A stretch of DNA of 10,146 nucleotides from an uncultured Clostridium sp. (GTDB taxonomy: Bacteria; Bacillota; Clostridia; Lachnospirales; Lachnospiraceae), in the NCBI GenBank assembly GCA_947643685.1, contig CANRXD010000028.1, positions 1 through 10,146 on the forward strand, in the 5' to 3' direction. Below the pieces are notes generated by a model, which was given only the letters and a program-made list of their open reading frames with translations, had not been told where the DNA came from and did not search any database. The translations under genes and the position numbers were made by a program. Below are positions 7,548 to 10,146 of the stretch, in pieces. Position 1 is the stretch's first letter; every line of letters begins with the position of its first letter.

Positions 7548-8825
7548 CTAGCCCTCCCATTCTGCCGTTTCATCCACTGTCGGGGCCTTAACCTCCGATT
7601 CTTCCGGTATTCCGGATTCCGGTTCTTCAGTCCCGGTTCCTTCCGGCATTTCAGCCGCCGGATCCTTTGTTTCGGTTCCCTCCGGTGCTCCGGCCGCTGG
7701 TTTCTCCTGGCTGCCGCTTTCTTCGTTCAGACGGATTTTCGCGCCCTCATACAAATTGGAGCTCCATGTTTTAATCACCTGATCCTCAAAGGAAAGTCCC
7801 GAAAGCACTTCCGCATAGGTGTCATCGGTGAGCCCCACCTCGATGGCAGCAGTTTTTGCCGTTTGATCCTGATAGAGATATACAAAAGCATCCCCGCCGC
7901 TGTAATACACGGCGTCAATGGGAATCAGCATGGCATTCTCCGTTTTATTGGTCACCAGCTTAAGCTTTACCACGGTTCCCGTGGCCACCTCATCTGTATC
8001 CTCAAGCTGAGCTTCTATCTTAAACAGGCCTGTGGCCGAATCAACCATAGAATGAATGGCGCTTATGTGGGCTCCGTAGCTCTTCCCGTTCTTTTCCACA
8101 GTAAGCTCATCGCCCTCGCTTAAATTTTCCAGCATCCTTTGAGTCACATAAAACGTAATTTTCTTATTCCCCTCGCCGGAAATCACACAGAGCTGGCCAT
8201 TGGTTGTCACACGGTCATAAACCTCCGTATCGCAGCTCTCAACTCTTCCAGAAATGGGTGCCGTGACCGTACTGTACTCCACCTGCCTGTCATAGGCAAG
8301 CTTTGCCGAGTTATACTGGAGCCTTGCAGACTCCACATTATTGACATACTGTTCATATTCCTGCTCTGACAGATCGCCGCCGTCATAGAGGATTTTCATC
8401 CGGTTTAAGTTGCTCTGGGCCTGTGACAGAGATACGGAGGCAGAATCCAGAGAGTTTTTGGCCGACTCTACCTGTTCCGTATCAATTTGAAACAACACCT
8501 GCCCGGCTGTCACCATATCTCCCGCCTTCACCTTCACATCCGTCACATCGCCGGAGGCCTTTGCATACACGTAAACCACATCCGAAGATTCCAGCGTTCC
8601 TGTAAGCCCGGTGGTTACGTAAATATTTCCCGTTTCCGGCGTCACCACAGACACAACGTCAGCCCTGGCCTGCTGCTCACCACCCGGCATCCCGCCCATT
8701 TCCTTCCCGGGGCCGCCTTCTCTTATATTTCCGTCATTTTGCTTTTTAAGGAAAAACAGCACACAAAGCAGTGCAAATACCACACCCAGTATGCACAGCC
8801 ACAGCTTCCTTCCGTATTTTTTCAT
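7548..8825 (-). CDS. RND-pump membrane fusion protein (AcrA/HlyD-like adaptor)
   Basis: 425-aa adaptor that should link the RND pump to the TolC-like proteins. A basic start and one hydrophobic helix (9-26) anchor it; the ALLC at 18-21 is a poor lipobox, so it is probably membrane-anchored, not a lipoprotein. A Gly/Met-rich linker (37-52) follows. Next come a split lipoyl domain (about 85-113 and 184-214, with TAPISGRV), an alpha-helical hairpin between its halves (114-183), and beta-barrel and membrane-proximal domains to about 366. The hairpin tip carries Arg142, Leu146 and Ser153, spaced as in the R-x3-L-x6-S motif that AcrA and MacA use to dock TolC. The acidic C-terminal tail holds three 13-residue repeats (377-415). 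ATG 8825 has GAAGGGAG (8835-8842) 9 nt upstream. It is the first gene of the efflux operon. Confidence 0.94.
   Translation of the reverse strand: MKKYGRKLWLCILGVVFALLCVLFFLKKQNDGNIREGGPGKEMGGMPGGEQQARADVVSVVTPETGNIYVTTGLTGTLESSDVVYVYAKASGDVTDVKVKAGDMVTAGQVLFQIDTEQVESAKNSLDSASVSLSQAQSNLNRMKILYDGGDLSEQEYEQYVNNVESARLQYNSAKLAYDRQVEYSTVTAPISGRVESCDTEVYDRVTTNGQLCVISGEGNKKITFYVTQRMLENLSEGDELTVEKNGKSYGAHISAIHSMVDSATGLFKIEAQLEDTDEVATGTVVKLKLVTNKTENAMLIPIDAVYYSGGDAFVYLYQDQTAKTAAIEVGLTDDTYAEVLSGLSFEDQVIKTWSSNLYEGAKIRLNEESGSQEKPAAGAPEGTETKDPAAEMPEGTGTEEPESGIPEESEVKAPTVDETAEWEG
7581..7697 (-). repeat. Three tandem 13-residue (39-bp) repeats in the adaptor tail
   Basis: Residues 377-415 of the fusion protein read as three aligned units: AAGAPEGTETKDP, AAEMPEGTGTEEP and ESGIPEESEVKAP. 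Each has a PE at positions 5-6 and ends in Pro. The tail is acidic, rich in Pro, Glu, Gly and Thr, and should be disordered. Such a tail is absent from AcrA and is probably a recently expanded spacer or wall-interacting segment; its function is inferred only. Confidence 0.75.
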
Positions 8826-8862
8826 GATGTCATTCTCCCTTCAACAGTTCTTTTTTCCAGTT

Positions 8863-8868
8863 ACTATA
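8863..8868 (-). promoter_or_regulatory. Candidate -10 element of the efflux operon promoter
   Basis: On the - strand this reads TATAGT, two changes from TATAAT, in an A/T-rich setting. It lies 37 nt before the start codon of the fusion protein gene, giving a leader of about 30 nt. At 17 bp upstream the -35 position would read ACAGTT, a weak match that falls inside the tandem repeat block starting at 8879. That is the pattern of an activator-dependent promoter. The call is by eye only. Confidence 0.45.
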
Positions 8869-8878
8869 AAAATAAAAT

Positions 8879-8922
8879 GTGAAAAAACTGTGAGGAATTT
8901 ATCAGGATTCTGTGAGGATTCG
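8879..8922. promoter_or_regulatory. Four tandem 11-bp repeats, likely response regulator binding sites
   Basis: Four consecutive 11-bp units start at 8879, 8890, 8901 and 8912: GTGAAAAAACT, GTGAGGAATTT, ATCAGGATTCT, GTGAGGATTCG. Units 2 and 4 share GTGAGGA, unit 3 has ATCAGGA, and unit 1 is the most diverged. An exact 11-bp period places the sites on one face of the helix, as in the PhoB/OmpR-type boxes bound by tandem dimers. The block sits 10 bp from the efflux -10 (8863-8868) and 11 bp from the regulator's own -10 (8934-8939), thus replacing the -35 on both sides. This fits binding by the regulator encoded from 8974 and control of both operons. The repeats are seen directly; the binding protein is inferred. 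Confidence 0.68.
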
Positions 8923-8930
8923 TTTTTGTA

Positions 8931-8939
8931 TGGTATACT
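8931..8939 (+). promoter_or_regulatory. Extended -10 element of the response regulator promoter
   Basis: TGGTATACT is an extended -10 (TGn followed by TATACT at 8934-8939). At 17-bp spacing the -35 position would be TGTGAG, a poor match to TTGACA but inside the fourth 11-bp repeat. The predicted transcript starts near 8946, leaving a leader of about 28 nt with a strong AGGAGG site. The arrangement suggests positive autoregulation by the encoded regulator. Confidence 0.55.
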
Positions 8940-8973
8940 ATGCTCAAGGAAAAAGAGAAAAGGAGGAGGAGCC

Positions 8974-9660
8974 TTGGCCCGTTTACTGATTGTTGATGAT
9001 GATGCCAGACTCAGGAAACTTGTACAGACCTATGCCGGACTGGAGGCCCATGAATGCGTGGAGGCAGGAAACGGCAGACAGGCACTGGAACTTGTCAGTT
9101 CCCAAAGCTTTGATCTGATCGTTCTGGATGTGATGATGCCGGAGCAGGACGGCTTTGAGGTGCTGGAGGAGATACGGAAAACCAGTCAGGTTCCAGTCAT
9201 CATGCTGACCGCAAGAAGTGAGGAAGAAGATAAGCTTCTGGGATTTCGCCTCGGCGGGGATGACTATGTTTCCAAACCCTTCAGCCCCAGAGAGCTGATG
9301 GCGCGGATTCAGGCTATTTTAAAAAGGAATCAAAAAGTGCCGGACGAAGTGATCCAGTTTGGCGGCCTCTCCATTTTCCCGGCCTCACGGACCGTAACCC
9401 TTAACGGAAAGCAGTTAAATCTTCCGCCAAAGGAATTTGATCTTTTATCAAACATGGCACAAAACGAGCGCATTGTGTTCAGCCGGGAACGTCTTTTGGA
9501 GCTGGTGTGGGGCTACTGTTATTATGGAGACGGGCGGATCGTGGACACCCATGTGAAATCGCTCCGTGACCATCTCGGACCGTATCGCACAGTGATTCAG
9601 ACTGTCTGGGGAGTGGGGTATAAATTTGAATACAACAAAGAATCCATTAAAGATAATTAG
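8974..9660 (+). CDS. OmpR/PhoB-family response regulator (TTG start)
   Basis: 228-aa DNA-binding response regulator. The frame is open from further upstream, but I place the start at TTG 8974: AGGAGG (8961-8966) lies 7 nt before it and the protein then begins MARLLIVDDD, the usual receiver start. The receiver domain (1-118) has the acidic pocket Asp8-Asp9-Asp10, phospho-acceptor Asp52 in LDVMMP, Thr79 in MLTAR and Lys101 in SKPF. The winged-helix output domain (about 127-220) has PPKEFDLL, LLELVWGY, recognition helix RIVDTHVKSLR (188-198) and the terminal hairpin VWGVGYKFE. It is divergent to the efflux operon with 148 bp between start codons and is followed by its kinase. It most likely binds the 11-bp repeats in that spacer and controls the pump in response to the kinase. 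Confidence 0.93.
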   Translation: MARLLIVDDDARLRKLVQTYAGLEAHECVEAGNGRQALELVSSQSFDLIVLDVMMPEQDGFEVLEEIRKTSQVPVIMLTARSEEEDKLLGFRLGGDDYVSKPFSPRELMARIQAILKRNQKVPDEVIQFGGLSIFPASRTVTLNGKQLNLPPKEFDLLSNMAQNERIVFSRERLLELVWGYCYYGDGRIVDTHVKSLRDHLGPYRTVIQTVWGVGYKFEYNKESIKDN

Positions 9661-9682
9661 AAATATTTTCCCACGTTCAAAA

Positions 9683-10146
9683 ATGGTCTTCCAGCTATGG
9701 CTCATGATGATGGGGCTGGTTTTATTTACCATTTCTTTCGTGTGGATCGTTCAGATCTCCTTGTTTGAGAGGAATTATAATGAATCGGTCCTTACAGACA
9801 CCTGGAGCCGGTTAGAACCTGTCATGGACCAGCTGGAAAACGGGGAATTTTCTGATGATGATCAGTTTCTCCCTTTCTTAAGCCGGATCCTGGACGGAAG
9901 ACTTCTTCTTCTGGACTCCGATGGAACGCCGAAGGCCTTTTATTCCTACGGATACCCGGCCAGTCTTTCCTCTGATTCGCCGGAATACCAGATCTGGGAA
10001 TTTCTAAAGGACTCTGGTTATCAGGACGCCATTTCAGACCGGGAGTCCTTTCAGCATTCTCAGATTTTTAAAGGATGGGCTGTGAGTGTGATATTGGGAA
10101 TCCCCATCCGCTACAACGGAAAAAACTGTTATCTGATCCTCCACCA
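9683..10146 (+). CDS. Sensor histidine kinase, N-terminal part (truncated by window end)
   Basis: About 154 codons are visible and the frame runs off the right edge. One membrane helix (about residues 4-28, WLMMMGLVLFTISFVWIVQI) is followed by an extracytoplasmic sensor region with acidic segments (ENGEFSDDDQFLPFL) and a PAS/Cache-like look (GRLLLLDSDGTPKAF). The kinase core with the HAMP, His box and ATPase domain lies beyond the window, so the call rests on its place directly after a response regulator and on its topology. The start is uncertain. ATG 9683 has no visible ribosome binding site, and the frame is open upstream with a basic stretch (IIRNIFPRSK) that looks like a real cytoplasmic N-terminus. 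TTG at 9626, overlapping the regulator gene by 35 nt, is one alternative start. The sensed signal is unknown. Confidence 0.8.
   Translation, partial: MVFQLWLMMMGLVLFTISFVWIVQISLFERNYNESVLTDTWSRLEPVMDQLENGEFSDDDQFLPFLSRILDGRLLLLDSDGTPKAFYSYGYPASLSSDSPEYQIWEFLKDSGYQDAISDRESFQHSQIFKGWAVSVILGIPIRYNGKNCYLILH

Noticed and set aside
8842..8891. Imperfect inverted repeat (ACAGTTCTTTTTT near 8844-8856 against AAAAAACTGT near 8882-8891)
   Set aside because: The arms match only with an insertion, are mostly A/T runs and span the predicted - strand promoter, so a terminator or RNA structure is unlikely; the 11-bp direct repeats explain the region better.
8791..8973. An upstream extension of the response regulator frame beginning at ATG 8791
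   Set aside because: It would overlap the adaptor start, cross both promoters and the repeat block, and add about 61 residues unlike any receiver domain; the strong ribosome binding site at 8961-8966 fits TTG 8974.
1..10146. Search for tRNA/rRNA genes, CRISPR arrays, insertion sequences and phage attachment sites
   Set aside because: The window is almost fully occupied by conserved protein genes; no regularly spaced repeats other than the 11-bp promoter array, no transposase and no tRNA-like cloverleaf were seen.

Overview
The window looks like chromosomal DNA of a Firmicute of the Lachnospiraceae or related Clostridia. This is inferred from strong AGGAGG-type ribosome binding sites, tightly packed operons, near-50% GC by eye, a TTG start and the protein styles; no rRNA or other taxonomic marker is present. 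A single-membrane (monoderm) envelope is therefore likely but not proven.

Left part, 1-2173, + strand: the end of an ABC importer operon. It holds the 3' end of one permease, a complete second permease and a complete ATPase with a C-terminal TOBE-like domain, joined by 4-nt and 17-nt overlaps. Both permeases carry the EAA loop of importers. The set resembles the polyamine / ferric iron / thiamine group, but the substrate-binding protein lies outside the window and the substrate cannot be named. A 40-bp gap separates it from the convergent operon.

Centre, 8825 down to 2214, - strand: a four-gene operon for an RND-type efflux system, in transcription order membrane fusion protein, RND pump (1000 aa), and two different TolC-related secreted proteins. 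This is the layout of a Gram-negative tripartite pump. The fusion protein keeps the R-x3-L-x6-S tip motif used to dock TolC, and both TolC-like proteins keep the two AG-type hairpin turns that face the pump. Both TolC-like proteins seem to lack the stretches that form the outer-membrane beta-barrel. My reading is a pump with an all-helical, barrel-less exit duct adapted to a cell wall without an outer membrane. This is the most interesting content of the window.

Right part, 8826-10146: a divergent two-component system. An OmpR/PhoB-type response regulator starts at TTG 8974, followed by the truncated N-terminus of a sensor histidine kinase. The 148-bp divergent spacer carries four tandem copies of an 11-bp element (8879-8922), placed about 10-11 bp from a -10-like element on each side. 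This suggests that the regulator binds there and controls both its own operon and the efflux operon. The kinase would then sense a wall- or membrane-active compound that the pump removes; the identity of that compound is not visible.
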